A stretch of DNA of 64,000 nucleotides, taken from contig JAWDGP010002483.1 in assembly GCA_033675545.1 (NCBI GenBank), positions 285,001-349,000 on the forward strand, given 5' to 3'. The notes below the pieces were generated by a model. The model had not been told where the DNA came from, did not search any database, and saw nothing but the letters and a program-made list of their open reading frames with translations. Of the stretch, positions 24,211 through 36,057 are shown piece after piece; positions within the stretch are counted from its first letter, which is position 1, and each line of letters begins with the position of its first letter. This stretch comes from Elysia crispata. Taxonomy: Eukaryota > Mollusca > Gastropoda > Plakobranchidae. The position numbers and the translations under genes were made by a program.

Positions 24211-24410
24211 AGGGAGGAGGAGAGAGAGAGAGAGAGGGAGGGAGGGGGGGGGAGGAGGGAGGGAGGGAGAGGGGGAGGAGAGACACACACACACACAGAA
24301 CTAACCGTTATAAACTTCTCCAGATTGGCATCAGTGGGACGGTCTGTTATCAGAAACCGCATGTTCTTGTGGCAGATTTCCGCCGGCTCTGGCCTGCGTG
24401 ACTTCATCAT
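20158..24410 (-). CDS. PTP4A: PRL-type protein tyrosine phosphatase (PTP4A family), five coding exons, complete
   Basis: Complement of 24306-24410, 23577-23669, 22900-23030, 22073-22147 and 20158-20278, 525 nt, 174 residues plus stop; human PTP4A1 has 173. All introns are GT-AG with matching phases. Visible functional residues are regulatory C49 (VRVCEPTY), general acid D72 (WEFDDG), the P-loop HCVAGLGR with nucleophile C104 and R110, followed by [13 protein letters not shown]. The C-terminus has basic residues ([16 protein letters not shown]) and the CaaX box CTIL. Family knowledge: PRLs are small prenylated phosphatases of the plasma membrane and endosomes that bind CNNM magnesium transporters. 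The start is the first of two tandem ATGs; upstream in-frame sequence is an alanine run with no ATG. The gene converges on UBXN11. One to one assignment to PTP4A1, 2 or 3 is not meaningful in an invertebrate. Confidence 0.95.
20962..21197. repeat. 49-bp minisatellite, five copies, in PRL intron 4
   Basis: The unit begins TTATGTCCCATAAGAATGAT and contains TGGAGATCAGTTGTCC. Copies four and five have small deletions at the junction. Confidence 0.93.
22073..22147 (-). CDS. PTP4A: PRL coding exon 4 (residues 110-135)
   Basis: This exon encodes [20 protein letters not shown] then EMIR, directly after the P-loop. The alanine after the P-loop Arg (where most other PTPs have Ser/Thr) is a PRL hallmark and is kept. 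The acceptor is TTTTTTTCCCAG and the donor GAGA|GTGAGT. Confidence 0.94.
22900..23030 (-). CDS. PTP4A: PRL coding exon 3 (residues 67-110), general acid loop and P-loop
   Basis: This exon runs from [14 protein letters not shown] to HCVAGLGR. The acceptor is TTTTCTCTAG and the donor GGCAG|GTGAGA, splitting the codon for R110 after two bases. D72, H103 and C104 are all present. A run of four prolines replaces the usual two after the WPFDDG-type motif. Confidence 0.94.
23577..23669 (-). CDS. PTP4A: PRL coding exon 2 (residues 36-66), contains regulatory Cys49
   Basis: 93 nt, phase 0 at both ends. It encodes [18 protein letters not shown] then [13 protein letters not shown]. The acceptor is TTTCTCAG. 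The donor CTG|GTCTGT is weaker than the others but is at the position expected from the family. C49, which forms a regulatory disulphide with C104 in vertebrate PRLs, is kept. Confidence 0.92.
24150..24297. repeat. (AG)n/(G-rich)/(AC)8 array beside the PRL exon 1 donor
   Basis: On the PRL strand this reads (GT)8 followed by CT/CCT repeats, beginning nine bases after exon 1 ends at 24306. Confidence 0.95.
24306..24410 (-). CDS. PTP4A: PRL coding exon 1 (residues 1-35)
   Basis: This exon encodes [20 protein letters not shown] and the following [16 protein letters not shown], equivalent to the vertebrate [17 protein letters not shown]. It ends in phase 0 at the donor ACG|GTTAGT. A (GCA)n run encoding alanines precedes the ATG and is probably 5' UTR. 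A second ATG follows the first directly, so initiation could be at either one. Confidence 0.92.
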
Positions 24411-26895
24411 CACAGTTGCTGCTGCTGCTGCTGCTAGCGCCACAGGTCGCTGCTGTAGCTAGTGCTTTGCTGTGCATGCAAGAGGCAATAGAGTTCCCAA
24501 GCCCAGGCACAAGGTTTAGAGACCTGGTGTGAGTATTGACCACTGGTTACATTCAACAGCTGGACTCGCAATGCTCCTTGACCTTTAAAATGGTTGGTGT
24601 GCGGAGAGAATAGAGTGAGAAGAATGAAGTTTGATGATATTCAATCCGAATCTTTAAAAAAAAAAAGTTCATTCACAAATTTGATCTCTGATAAAATGAG
24701 CTAGAGGTACATATACAACTTAGCTAAAGGATAAGTTATTTTTTTTTTCTCATGTTTTCTTTAAAGGTTGAATTACTTTTAATCCTTTCAATTAAACAAA
24801 GTACAGCATATTCTTTAAAAGAGTTTCCAAGGTCTTAATTTATAAAAATAAAATCAAGCTTGCTATTGAATTCAAATTGTAGATGAATGTTAAAGTAAAT
24901 ATATTGTACAAAAGCTGGTGCTTTCATCTTTATGAGAAAGCTCAAAACTACCTTGTTAAATCTTACATATATAAAAGCTTCCCTCTCAGTCAGTGATGAC
25001 CACTAACACTTCATAATCCTGTAACTTAAAATATGATTGAAACAATCATGTATTGGTCATTTGACAATTTCACAACCAGTTAGTGGTCCATCACCACATG
25101 CAAGTTTAACTGTTTGATAATTGTGCTAAATCTGCTCTATACAAGCAGATCACACTGTATTTTAGGATGGTAGACACTCTTTTATACCACAAGTATTCAT
25201 GCAACTTATTCAGGCTGAGTTGAAAATGAAAAATTTTCATGATTTCTCAAAACTTTCCACAATAATTTTTTTTGTTTTAATAGGAAAAGCTTCAAGGTAA
25301 CATAGAAGAGTTCTGCGGGCAAATTCAACGCTTATCTCTAAATCACAGATATGTAAAATCCAACTAACAGTAACCAAATAAATAAATATTGATTGATTTG
25401 TAGTTTTACTTTTATTCAATCTTTTTTACTTGATGATTGATTTATCAAGAACAAAAACTTAAGGTCTAAGCAAAATAATAGAGGGGATTTAAAGACAGAA
25501 AAGCAGAAATCTCCCTGAGATGAATATACCTTTTTAGCAACTTTACAGAAACAACAAATGTAAAATAAAAAAAAAAACTTGCAAAATTTCCTACCTCTCT
25601 CAAACTCCAGAACTATCTTGATTTCCAAATGAGATCTTTGTTTGCTCGGAAAAGAATCAGATCAGTGCAGGTAGGAGTTGAAGACTCTAAGCTAAAGACC
25701 AGTGAAGAGCTGTACAAGTCGAATTGCAATTCTGAAGCAACAGGTCTTTGAAGGTGAAATTAACTGAGGCAAGAGCTGGCAGTTCAAAAGATACACAGAT
25801 CCGTGAATATGTTCCACTCTGTGTGACGTGCAAGCAAGGGCAATATCTAGCTGGGATAGGTAAGGTGGGCCAGTTGATGAATCAAAAAGCACCTGGTAAG
25901 AGGCAAGTATGAAGAGGTTACAATTTGCTAAACAGAAACTAAGGAATAACTAGCATCATAATCTGGGTTAATTTTCAATGATCACTAGAGAAGTATCAAA
26001 TGACTGACAAAGCCAATAAATGCAGACTGACAAATCGCAATTGATAAGTATATAAGGGCTTTAAAGGTGCAGAAGGAAAAGAATCTTGAAACTGGCTTGA
26101 ACAAACGACAATACCACCAATTTCCAATGATTATTTGGAAAAATTATCTTCTGAAATTTTCTTTTCCTTACTTGATTTTATTGTTTTCCGTATATAACTG
26201 TAAAATATTGACCACTAGCTACTTGAGCACTATGAGCTGCCAGTGTACATGATTATAGAAGCACATCCTACTAGGGGCTGATGCCATGGTTGTAGCCATG
26301 TAGTGGATCTCTGGCATTAGCGCATCTGCATTTAGTCAGGACTTGATAATTTAATTTGTTTTGACTTGTCTGTTAGATGCACTCAATAAACATAACCATA
26401 TTCCTAACTAGGTGATCAGTATAAATCAAAGGTCAGAGTCTGTGGAATTCCTAGCAATGCCTTATGTAAGGAAAATCTCCTGTATATCCTGAGCTTATGA
26501 GTGACTTAGTTTATAATAAAACTGTAATACTTCAAGTTTATGAAATGAAAATTTTCTCATAAGGACATGAACAATAAACTTCTGACAGTGAATTGAAACA
26601 TTACCATTCAAGATGCTTCACAATGGTGTATGAATTATCACCAGCCTTTCCCTCACCCTCCCACTTTTCATTCTCCAGTTCCTTGATTTAAAAAAAAAAA
26701 AAATACCTTGGACTTACCTAATTAAAATGAAGACTCCTAATGTTAGCACCGGAAGATGATATTTGACTTGGCGAGAAGGAAAGAAAAATCATGTAAGCAA
26801 CGGGACAGGTATCCAAGAATCCTTTAGAAAATGACCTGTCTAATGGTAAGTGTTTCAACGATGATCCAGTTTACTCCTTATTCGTGTGTCTGCTT
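24411..26895. other. Region upstream of the PRL start codon
   Basis: Should hold 5' UTR, and possibly further 5' exons and introns, of PRL. A (GCT)n run sits at 24417-24434. The rest is AT-rich with no other gene seen. Confidence 0.45.
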
Positions 26896-27163
26896 CTAGC
26901 TATTGTCAGAGATGCAGTTATCTCTATTGCTGTTCTTAGGCCAGGAGAAGAAGTCTTAACCAAGGATGAACTCCTCCAATCTCTCTGGCACTCCGCTGAT
27001 GTACTGAACCTCCTGCAACCCCCTGTTGGTGATGATACTGGAGGTGATGGCGTTGCTGTAGACAGCTCTTTTACTCCTCTTTCCCCCCAAGGTGTTGGGC
27101 CTGGCAGTAGTCTCCGCTGTTGGTTACAAACTCCATAAAGGTGTGGCCAAACTCACCGTTAAA
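26896..27163 (-). pseudogene. Unrecognised coding-looking fragment with a frameshift and stops, behind a good splice acceptor
   Basis: On the minus strand a long pyrimidine tract ending TCTCTCCTTAG (27164-27196) is followed by FNGEFGHTFMEFVTNSGDYC plus about ten residues. At a run of six G (27083-27088) the open frame shifts by one and continues with KRSKRAVYSNAITSSIITNR and LQEVQYISGVPERLEEFILG. A TAA at 26956-26958 interrupts it, and 21 further sensible codons follow to a TAG at 26896. I do not recognise the family. It could be a decayed exon, an exon affected by sequencing errors, or a non-coding 5' exon of PRL that looks coding by chance. The opposite strand is also open (26884-27138). 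Confidence 0.3.
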
Positions 27164-27532
27164 CTAAGGAGAGACAAAAAGAGTAAAAAAAAAAAGGTAT
27201 TATTATATTACTTATTTGCATCATAAGCTGCATCACATCATAGAGATGTAAAGGTATCAATGAACTGAATGTCGTCTTCTTTGCCTCAATTTTCACTGCA
27301 GAAAATATGGGATCAAGTTTGATCCCTAGTTTATGCATATGATGGAAAATTTGATAATTTACATTCTTAATTACAAGTACTTTAAACACATCATCCAATT
27401 TGAGGTAACCAGGTTAATGTCATTTTTCTTTTATGTAATTGTGATGATCCTCAGATATTATAACGACAGCAACAAAGCTCAAAATACAAACTTCATGCAA
27501 AATGTAAGGTGGAATCGTACACCTTGACCTCT

Positions 27533-27547
27533 TTGGGGGGGGGGGGG

Positions 27548-27582
<35 letters not shown>
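27533..27582. repeat. Poly-G followed by (AG)n
   Basis: A run of about 15 G, then about 15 AG units. Confidence 0.9.
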
Positions 27583-27584
<2 letters not shown>

Positions 27585-28141
27585 GCACATGCTTCCCATC
27601 TCAAGTCGACAGACATAATAATTAATTACTTCTCAACAAATTAATCCCTTTCGTCTGACGGGGAAACTGTTAAGTCTTGCCGAGGGCTTTACATGAGAAA
27701 GCAAGTCACAAACAGTGAAAATTATTGTTTCTCCCTGCAGCCATGACGTGGTGGGACTTCAGGCCACTGAAATCAGGACATCTATCAATCAGGAGAAGAC
27801 CACAGGATGACAATGACTACTACACGAAGATAAACAACAACAAAAAAAAAAACCAGAAACATTTACTGTTGACTGACACATCACAGGCTAAACAAACCAA
27901 CCTTGCCCACGAGCGTTTAAGTGAACTATTTTCTTTAATGATTGAGCGGAGGTAGGAAATAATGAAACCGAGGCAGTACTAAATGATAAGATGTGTGCAC
28001 GAGGCCGGCCAGCTATACAGCAGTGTCAAACATGGATAGGAAGCTTTTAAAATTAGTCAAGTCAAGATGCTTGGACTTCAAAGGAAACGTGTTAAAGGCT
28101 GGCACATTTCGCACAACACGGTACACGAACACCTCAGTGTC

Positions 28142-28149
28142 TGACGTCA
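28142..28149. promoter_or_regulatory. Palindromic TGACGTCA (CRE-type) site upstream of PRL
   Basis: This is a full eight-base CRE/ATF consensus 3.7 kb upstream of the PRL start, in a less AT-rich stretch (about 28100-28320) that could hold a promoter. The transcription start is unknown, so this is only a candidate. Confidence 0.2.
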
Positions 28150-28638
28150 GCAGCGCCCTATAACCGTGTTGACAATGGCGAAGGGAAGACAATGGTTACA
28201 CGGATTCAACTTGACGTTTGGGACTTAGTTCCCTTGAAAACACAATCAGGATGAGTCCGATAGGCAGGCGAATGTAGTAAAAGGTAAGACAATGTTGAAT
28301 GCTGTTGCGAACACGGGAGATATATTTAAAACAAAAAGTCTAAACACTTGGCTACAGGATTCAAGCCTTTTCCTCCTCTCAGATTGCAGGGTAAAACTTT
28401 AAAAACGGCCTTGTAGGAGCTATGACAAAGTGAAATACACACAAACCTATTTAACCTCTGAACTAAACATCTTGGGCACAGTTTGATAGTACTTGAGACT
28501 GACTCGGCCCAACAAAAAAAAAAGGTCATCTGAGGGTATAATGAGGAAAAACAGCGGCGGTAAAGACTGTTGCTTTTTTCTATTGGCAGTCCATGAACTT
28601 CCATTCATCAAGACCCTATAAAGAAAACGATGCTATAG

Positions 28639-28641
<3 letters not shown>

Positions 28642-28732
<91 letters not shown>
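28642..28732. repeat. (AG)n microsatellite
   Basis: About 45 uninterrupted units. Confidence 0.97.
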
Positions 28733-28734
<2 letters not shown>

Positions 28735-28940
28735 AGACTTTTGCACTGTGAAGTGTCATATCAGCTTGGAGTATTTTTTAGACAGCGTATCTCTTCCAAG
28801 TTATTTAAATCTATTGATATAATCAACCCAATGTGGGGTCCAGTGAGAGATGGATGGAAAAGAGCGTCTTTAACTTTAGGCAAAAAACCATTATAACACC
28901 CGTACTAATAGCATCCTAACTTTTTTCTTATCTCATGATC

Positions 28941-29025
<85 letters not shown>

Positions 29026-29034
29026 CAGAGAGAA
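28941..29034. repeat. (TG)10(AG)n compound microsatellite
   Basis: TG at 28941-28960 changes directly to AG, then ACAG at the far end. Confidence 0.97.
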
Positions 29035-29271
29035 AGAGTATGTTGATATAAATTTAAGATTTATTTCAAAATCCCAGGTTTTGTTGATTGACGGCACACA
29101 TCCAAAAGATAGTGAGAAAGGCTATATGAGATTTAAAGCGAAAAAACAATGAGGCCCATTATTCTTCTCTCAAGCTTATTCGATAGCACACAAAAGACAA
29201 ACGAGACTTGGAATGTCAACTTCCCTGGTGTCCTTCCCCCGCTGTGGAGAAGAACGGATAGATCAGTTCTT

Positions 29272-29305
<34 letters not shown>

Positions 29306-29332
29306 CAGAGAGAGGAGAAAGAGAGGGAGGGA

Positions 29333-29366
<34 letters not shown>

Positions 29367-29404
29367 GCGAGAAAAAGAGGGAGAGACAGAGAGAGACAGA
29401 GGGA
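29272..29404. repeat. Imperfect (AG)n array with poly-G
   Basis: AG units interrupted by AC, GGA and an 11-base G run near 29357. Confidence 0.95.
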
Positions 29405-29454
29405 GGACCCCAATCTTGTCAAGTTCTACCACTTTCCTGCGACGATTTTCTTAC

Positions 29455-30105
29455 CATAATATGAACTGTTACAATCCACTCAAGCGAGCTACCTAACGTC
29501 GGAGCATGCAAGGCGCTTGTTAAGGACGAAGCAGGCGGCAGGTCTGATCCCTGATCCTGCCCTAATCCCCGATGTTCTTGTCCAAGCCTTTCCATGCCCC
29601 GGCGACTCGAGGCGGTCGAGAACTTATCTGCCTCATCGCACAAACTACAACAATAAAATGTCTGTCCTCTAACACCTCCTCCACACACACACACACACAC
29701 ACCTTACCGCTATCATGTTACAATCCTCACCACAATATAAACAGTTTCAGTCCACTGAAGCGAACTAGCTAGTGTCCGAGCATGCAGGCAAGGCGCTTGT
29801 GAAGGACGAAACAGGCGGCAGATCTGTCCCTCCCTGATGTTCTTGTCCAAGCCTTTCCATGCCCCAGCGACTCGAGGCGGTCGAGAACTTATCCACACCA
29901 CAATATAAACAGTTTCAGTCCACTGAAGCGAGCTAGCTAGTGTCCGAGCATGCAGGCAAGGCGCTTGTGAAGGAAGAAAAGGGCGGCAGGTTTGTCCCTC
30001 CCTGATCCTGCCGTAATCCCGATGCTCTCTTCCATGGCCCGGCGACTCGAGGCAATTGAGAACTGATCAGCCGCATCGCACAAACTACAGCAATAAATAT
30101 CGGTC
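29455..30105. repeat. Three-copy diverged repeat, about 170-215 bp per copy
   Basis: Copies at about 29455-29665, 29730-29890 and 29891-30105 share CCACTGAAGCGAGCTAGCTA, GAGCATGCA..GGCGCTTGT, GGCGGCAG, CCTTTCCATG and GGCGACTCGAGGC. The middle copy lacks the TGATCCTGCC segment and the final CATCGCACAAACTAC block. Confidence 0.85.
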
Positions 30106-30258
30106 TTGAGTACGAGTCTTCCCCCACCTCCCCACCTCACCCACAGCCCTCTGATTTCAGTCGGCCATGCCTCACCTCTTCAAAGAGGTGCATCACCGTG
30201 TCAGCTCCCGAGAGAGATTTCGGAGAGGCAAGGAACATCGGAGACTGCTACCCTTTTA

Positions 30259-30854
<596 letters not shown>

Positions 30855-31204
30855 AAGCACAGAAAGCGCATAGCCATATCAGAGAGACAAGGAACATGTT
30901 GAAGTGAAAACTTTTGCAAGTGACTCACGAGCATTTGGGTTTACGTTTACGTTAATTTTAGACCCGAGATTTCGAAAGCTACAAGACCTCCTTTAACTAT
31001 AATAGTGACACAGCGATGAAAAATCAACGGCTTTCAACAGGGCTTTTCTTTCTTTTTTTTTTTTTTTTTTTTTTTTGTTTTTGTTCTTTCATAAAACATT
31101 ATGAGTGTGGTTCCTTTATATTATATTTAGTTCACCAGAACTCCACTCAGTATCTGACTTCCTCATTTCAGTTTACCTATAAAATAATGATGTAAAAACG
31201 ATTA

Positions 31205-31379
31205 TAATTGTTAATGATGATGACGACTATGACAGCGACGACGACGACGACAACGACGATGAAAACAACAATGACAATAGTAATAATAATGATAATGACT
31301 ACGACGATGATCATGATAGTGATGATGATGATGTTGTTGTTGATGACGACGACAACGACGACGACAACAACAATAATAA

Positions 31380-31414
<35 letters not shown>

Positions 31415-31418
31415 ATGC
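31205..31418. repeat. Degenerate triplet array (GAT/GAC/AAC) ending in (AAAT)n
   Basis: Triplets to about 31380, then about ten AAAT units to 31416. Confidence 0.9.
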
Positions 31419-31778
31419 AAATAATCACAATAACAATACTCCAATCTGAAAACAAACACAAACACAAGCAAAGAAGAAGAAAAGACAAAAAAAAAAAAAA
31501 ACGCAGTCGATATTCCTGTTCGAACCGCAAAACTAACTTGATTAAATTAATCTAATGAATCAAACGATCATTGAATCACTGATATATCACACAAGAGACA
31601 ACCGGAATACGCTCAGTGGGGTCGAATTGACGAGAAAGATTGGGATTGGATTTAAGAGCTGGGAATTATGCACACTGAGATGGGCAAATTTCCTTTCCAT
31701 TATCCTTGACTCCGGCTAGAAGACCGAAAGATAAAAGGGGGTGGGGTGAGAGAGAGACAGAGGTAGAAAGAAGAGATT

Positions 31779-31780
<2 letters not shown>

Positions 31781-31851
<71 letters not shown>
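31781..31851. repeat. (AG)n microsatellite
   Basis: About 35 uninterrupted units. Confidence 0.97.
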
Positions 31852-31856
<5 letters not shown>

Positions 31857-32125
31857 ACGTGGACGCGGAGTTTGATCATCTTCATACGACGATCAATAAT
31901 AACCATCCCGTGGAATAATTTCACGCTCCAACTAAGGCAAGAGTGTTTTTCACGGTTTAAGTTGTTTTCAAAAATTGATGGTTCTAGAATTGTGGAGTCT
32001 GAGACGGCAATCTATCAACGTGAGTTAGAGTGTGTATAGATGTGTGTGTGTGAGGGGGTGGGGGTGGGGGGGAAGAGGGGTAAAGAAGAGAGGAGAAATA
32101 GAAGGAAATGCTCAGTAGACATATA

Positions 32126-32128
<3 letters not shown>

Positions 32129-32205
<77 letters not shown>

Positions 32206-32211
32206 GAGAGA
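32129..32211. repeat. (AG)n followed by poly-G
   Basis: About 33 AG units followed by an 11-base G run. Confidence 0.96.
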
Positions 32212-32316
32212 CTGACAAAGCATACAATTTTTTTTATTCAAATCAATCATGACTTTGGCAGCTTTCTTTGTTAATTCTGTGGAGAACAAGCAAAGTTTAA
32301 AAAGCAGAAGCTCTAA

Positions 32317-32482
32317 GATAGATAGATAGATACAAGTAACAAATAATTGAGAGATATCAGACAGACAGACAGACAGACATAGATAGATAGAAAGACGGAC
32401 GGACGGACGGACTGACAGAAACAGACAGCTGGCTGCCAGAAAGAGGAAGAAATATAGACAGGCAGACAGACAGACAGGCAGT
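32317..32482. repeat. Mixed tetranucleotide array (GATA, ACAG, GGAC)
   Basis: Short runs of GATA, ACAG, then GGAC, and ACAG again, with unique bases between. Confidence 0.85.
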
Positions 32483-32882
32483 AGAGGCATCCAACTAAGA
32501 CGTCTGGAGAAAATAATATAATTATCTTCTTCCCACAGTTCAACGGCAGAATGAAAACAAAAATCGCGCGCCTCTGCATAGGAAGATAACCTGGTCAGGC
32601 TCCTCCATTAGACAAGCACCTCCTTGGAATCAATACGGTTTCCCTTCATTAAGCAAACACCGTAGCATTGGCTGTTACCATCTACACACAGACACGTAAA
32701 CACCAAAAGAAGAAAAAACGCACCTAGCCGTGCAAACAGTGGAAGATCTGATCATTACTCCTCGCGTCAAGTATAACTGCAACCAAAATAATCAGTTTTA
32801 TGTATTTTAATCCGTGGTGCGGCGTAGACCGTGGTCAGGTTTTAATCTAGCGAGCCGCGCACAATGGTCATTGTGTAATACT

Positions 32883-33564
32883 GGGATTACAATTTATAAG
32901 TTTGAGGTTTCCTTAGATCTCCGCCTAGATAATTATACCTACATGGGATTACAATTTATAAGTTTGAGGTTTCCTTAGATCTCCGCCTAGATAATTATAC
33001 CTACATGGGATTACAATTTATAAGTTTGAGGTTTCCTTAGATCTCCGCCTAGATAATTATACCTACATGGGATTACAATTTATATGTTTGAGGTTTCCTT
33101 AGATCTCCGCCTAGATAATTATACCTACATGGGATTACAATTTATAAGTTTGAGGTTTCCTTAGATCTCCGCCTAGATAATTATACCTACATGGGATTAC
33201 AATTTATATGTTTGAGGTTTCCTTAGATCTCCGCCTAGATAATTATACCTACATGGGATTACAATTCATAAGTTTGAGGTTTCCTTAGATCTCCACCTAG
33301 ATAATTATACCTACATGGGATTACAATTTATATGTTTGAGGTTTCCTTAGATCTCCGCCTAGATAATTATACCTACATGGGATTACAATTTATAAGTTTG
33401 AGGTTTCCTTAGATCTCCGCCTAGATAATTATACCTACATGGGATTACAATTTATAAGTTTGAGGTTTCCTTAGATCTCCGCCTAGATAATTATACCTAC
33501 ATGGGATTACAATTTATAAGTTTGAGGTTTCCTTAGGGCTCCGCCTAGATAATTATACCTACAA
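32883..33564. repeat. 62-bp minisatellite, eleven copies
   Basis: The unit begins GGGATTACAATTTATAAGTT and ends ATAATTATACCTACAT. Copies differ mainly at AAGTTT versus ATGTTT. The last copy has TTAGGGCTCC instead of TTAGATCTCC. The array runs straight into (AG)n. Confidence 0.98.
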
Positions 33565-33566
33565 TC

Positions 33567-33579
33567 AGAGAGAGAGAGA

Positions 33580-33646
<67 letters not shown>
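33567..33646. repeat. (AG)n microsatellite abutting the 62-bp array
   Basis: About 38 units with one GG. A run of about 16 C follows at 33679-33694. Confidence 0.97.
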
Positions 33647-34084
33647 TGTTGTTATTTACTTTCCTCCTACTTTTTTTTTCCCCCCCCCCCCCCCTTTTCT
33701 CTCTCTTTCTCTCTCTGATATGAAAACCACCTCAAAGTCTAGTTAACACAATCATAATTACGCCAAAGCATGCAAAGCAGTGCCCAGTACACTTGCCAGC
33801 CATTTTACATAGAAGTGTATATTGCTCAGGCTGGGAGCTACACATACTCGAGTTTCAATGACTGATACATCCCGTCTACAATCACAATTACTGATCTCAG
33901 ACCTCTTCTACATAACCATGAAATAAAGTGTTATTATCGGGCAGATAAATTAAGGTGTAAACATTCACCCAAGCTGAACTTATATGGACAAAGATGACAT
34001 AATTCAAAATTACATAATTATAGAGGTTTCGCTTTTATTGGCTTCATCAGTAACATTACAAAATTATAGGGAATGTGATGAAAT

Positions 34085-34185
34085 CGAAGCCTCAAGCTCG
34101 CCCGCCCACGGTGTGAGGGATCGAACCTGAGCAGAATGTCCGCACGCACGTCAGAGCTGACGCTCTATCCCCGCTGCCACCGGTA
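34085..34185 (-). mobile_element. tRNA-like (SINE-type) remnant
   Basis: On the minus strand, GGTGGCAGCGGGGATAGAGC resembles a Pol III A box region. GGTTCGATCCC (complement of 34117-34127) fits a perfect B box about 50 bases later. No credible tRNA cloverleaf with anticodon was found, so a tRNA-derived SINE or tRNA pseudogene is more likely than a functional tRNA. Confidence 0.4.
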
Positions 34186-34614
34186 TTCCTCGCGCACACT
34201 TGAGCCGGGAGAGAAAACTTGTTACAGAGGGAAAAGATAATCAGAGCACATTACCTCTTTGTTAAACGCCTTTGTTTATACAGCATGGTGGACGCTTCGA
34301 TTAATTAATTATGTATCACAAGCAAGGCGTTGACAGAGGAGACTAGGATGGAAGAAGAGAGGGGGAGGGGTAAACACAAAGAAAGACGACGATAAAAAAT
34401 AACAAACTATACCGTATATATCACTTTGGGAGGCGGATAAATTATTTTCACTTTGTGGAAGCACAATACACGCTGTGTGTTAACAAGCGAAAGGTTAATT
34501 CCATAACCGCGTGATGAAACCAAGCTCTAGAGCTAGAAGACTTCCGGTCGATTCAATCTCTCAGTTACAACCCTTTCCTTCACACCTGTACTTATAGAAC
34601 GACTGGAATTCTCG

Positions 34615-35005
34615 TTATAACCTCGCTTAGTACAACAAATACTGACAACACCAGAATTTTGCGTATAACATAAATACTGACACGGAAAAATGTCGCATAT
34701 TACACAAAAAAATAACTGCAGAAAAATCTCGCATATAGCACAACACAATACTGACAACAGCAGAATCTCGTATATAACACAACAAAATTAATACTAACTG
34801 CAGAAAGATCTCGCATATAGCACGACACAATACTGACAACAGTAGAATCTCGTATATAACACAAAAAAATAATATTGACATCAGCAGAACCTGTCTTGGT
34901 ACAACAAACACTGACAACAACAGAACCTCTCTTAGTACCTGTACAACAAATACTGACAACAGCAGACACTCGTATATAACACAACAAAATACTGACAACA
35001 TCATT
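34615..35005. repeat. Degenerate tandem repeat of about 45 bp
   Basis: Repeated words AATACTGACAACAGCAGAAT, CTCGTATATAACACAACAAA and CTCGCATATAGCAC recur with variable spacing. The open frames on the minus strand (VVSI.. repeats) are translations of this array. Confidence 0.8.
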
Positions 35006-35490
35006 CGGTTTCGAATCATAGCTAGCTTTTGTCACACACCGCCCCCACTCAAGTAACTTAGGGCTAACTAAGAGGGCCGAGGGGGAGGGGAGGGGAGAGT
35101 ATTAATTAGAAGAATGTGCTGCTGCCGCTAAACTATTATGATTGCCTCGCTTCCAGATCGTAGCACCCACTAGTGTGGCCGCGGCTCGAGTGAGTGGTGC
35201 CATGATTTGGATGAATATTTGATACACGAGACGAGAGATACATCTGAGTCGGTGACGGCGACAGTCCTAGCTCGCTGTGTGGCGCGCGGCCTTCACCCAT
35301 GGGCTGCATGGAACAGCTACTTTCTGTTGGTCCATCCCCTTTGGGGGGGGGGGGGGAACTATGACAGATGAACGATTAATATTAATTCATCGTCTAGGTA
35401 ACTGGTGGAGATCGAACTTGTGATGGCAAGTCACGCTGATATTATTATATCGTTGGTCAACTTCAATCAGCTAATATTAGATGGAAACGG

Positions 35491-35875
<385 letters not shown>

Positions 35876-36057
35876 ACAGAAATCGAATAACACTCTGGTT
35901 ATCAGTGGTGTTTTTTGTTTTTATTTTTAATTTGCGCCATAAAGCCCTCCTAGCAAGCAACGCTGCCGCGAAGCTCTGCAGTCGTTCCTTCTTCACTCAA
36001 GCAAATTAAAACAGAAAAGAAAAGAAAATAATTATTGCTATGCGGTAAGCCGAGCTG

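Larger units (their letters stand above)
20279..24305 (-). other. Introns of PRL
   Basis: The introns are 23670-24305, 23031-23576, 22148-22899 and 20279-22072. The last holds a 49-bp tandem repeat (20962-21197) and a short (AG)n run (21872-21891). The first begins with GT and CT repeats 9 bases inside the donor. No other gene is visible inside them. Confidence 0.8.

Noticed and set aside
24306..24443. N-terminal alanine-rich extension of PRL beginning at a GTG
   Set aside because: GTG is not a usual start in animals. The family begins close to the tandem ATG at 24405-24410, so the GCA run is taken as 5' UTR.
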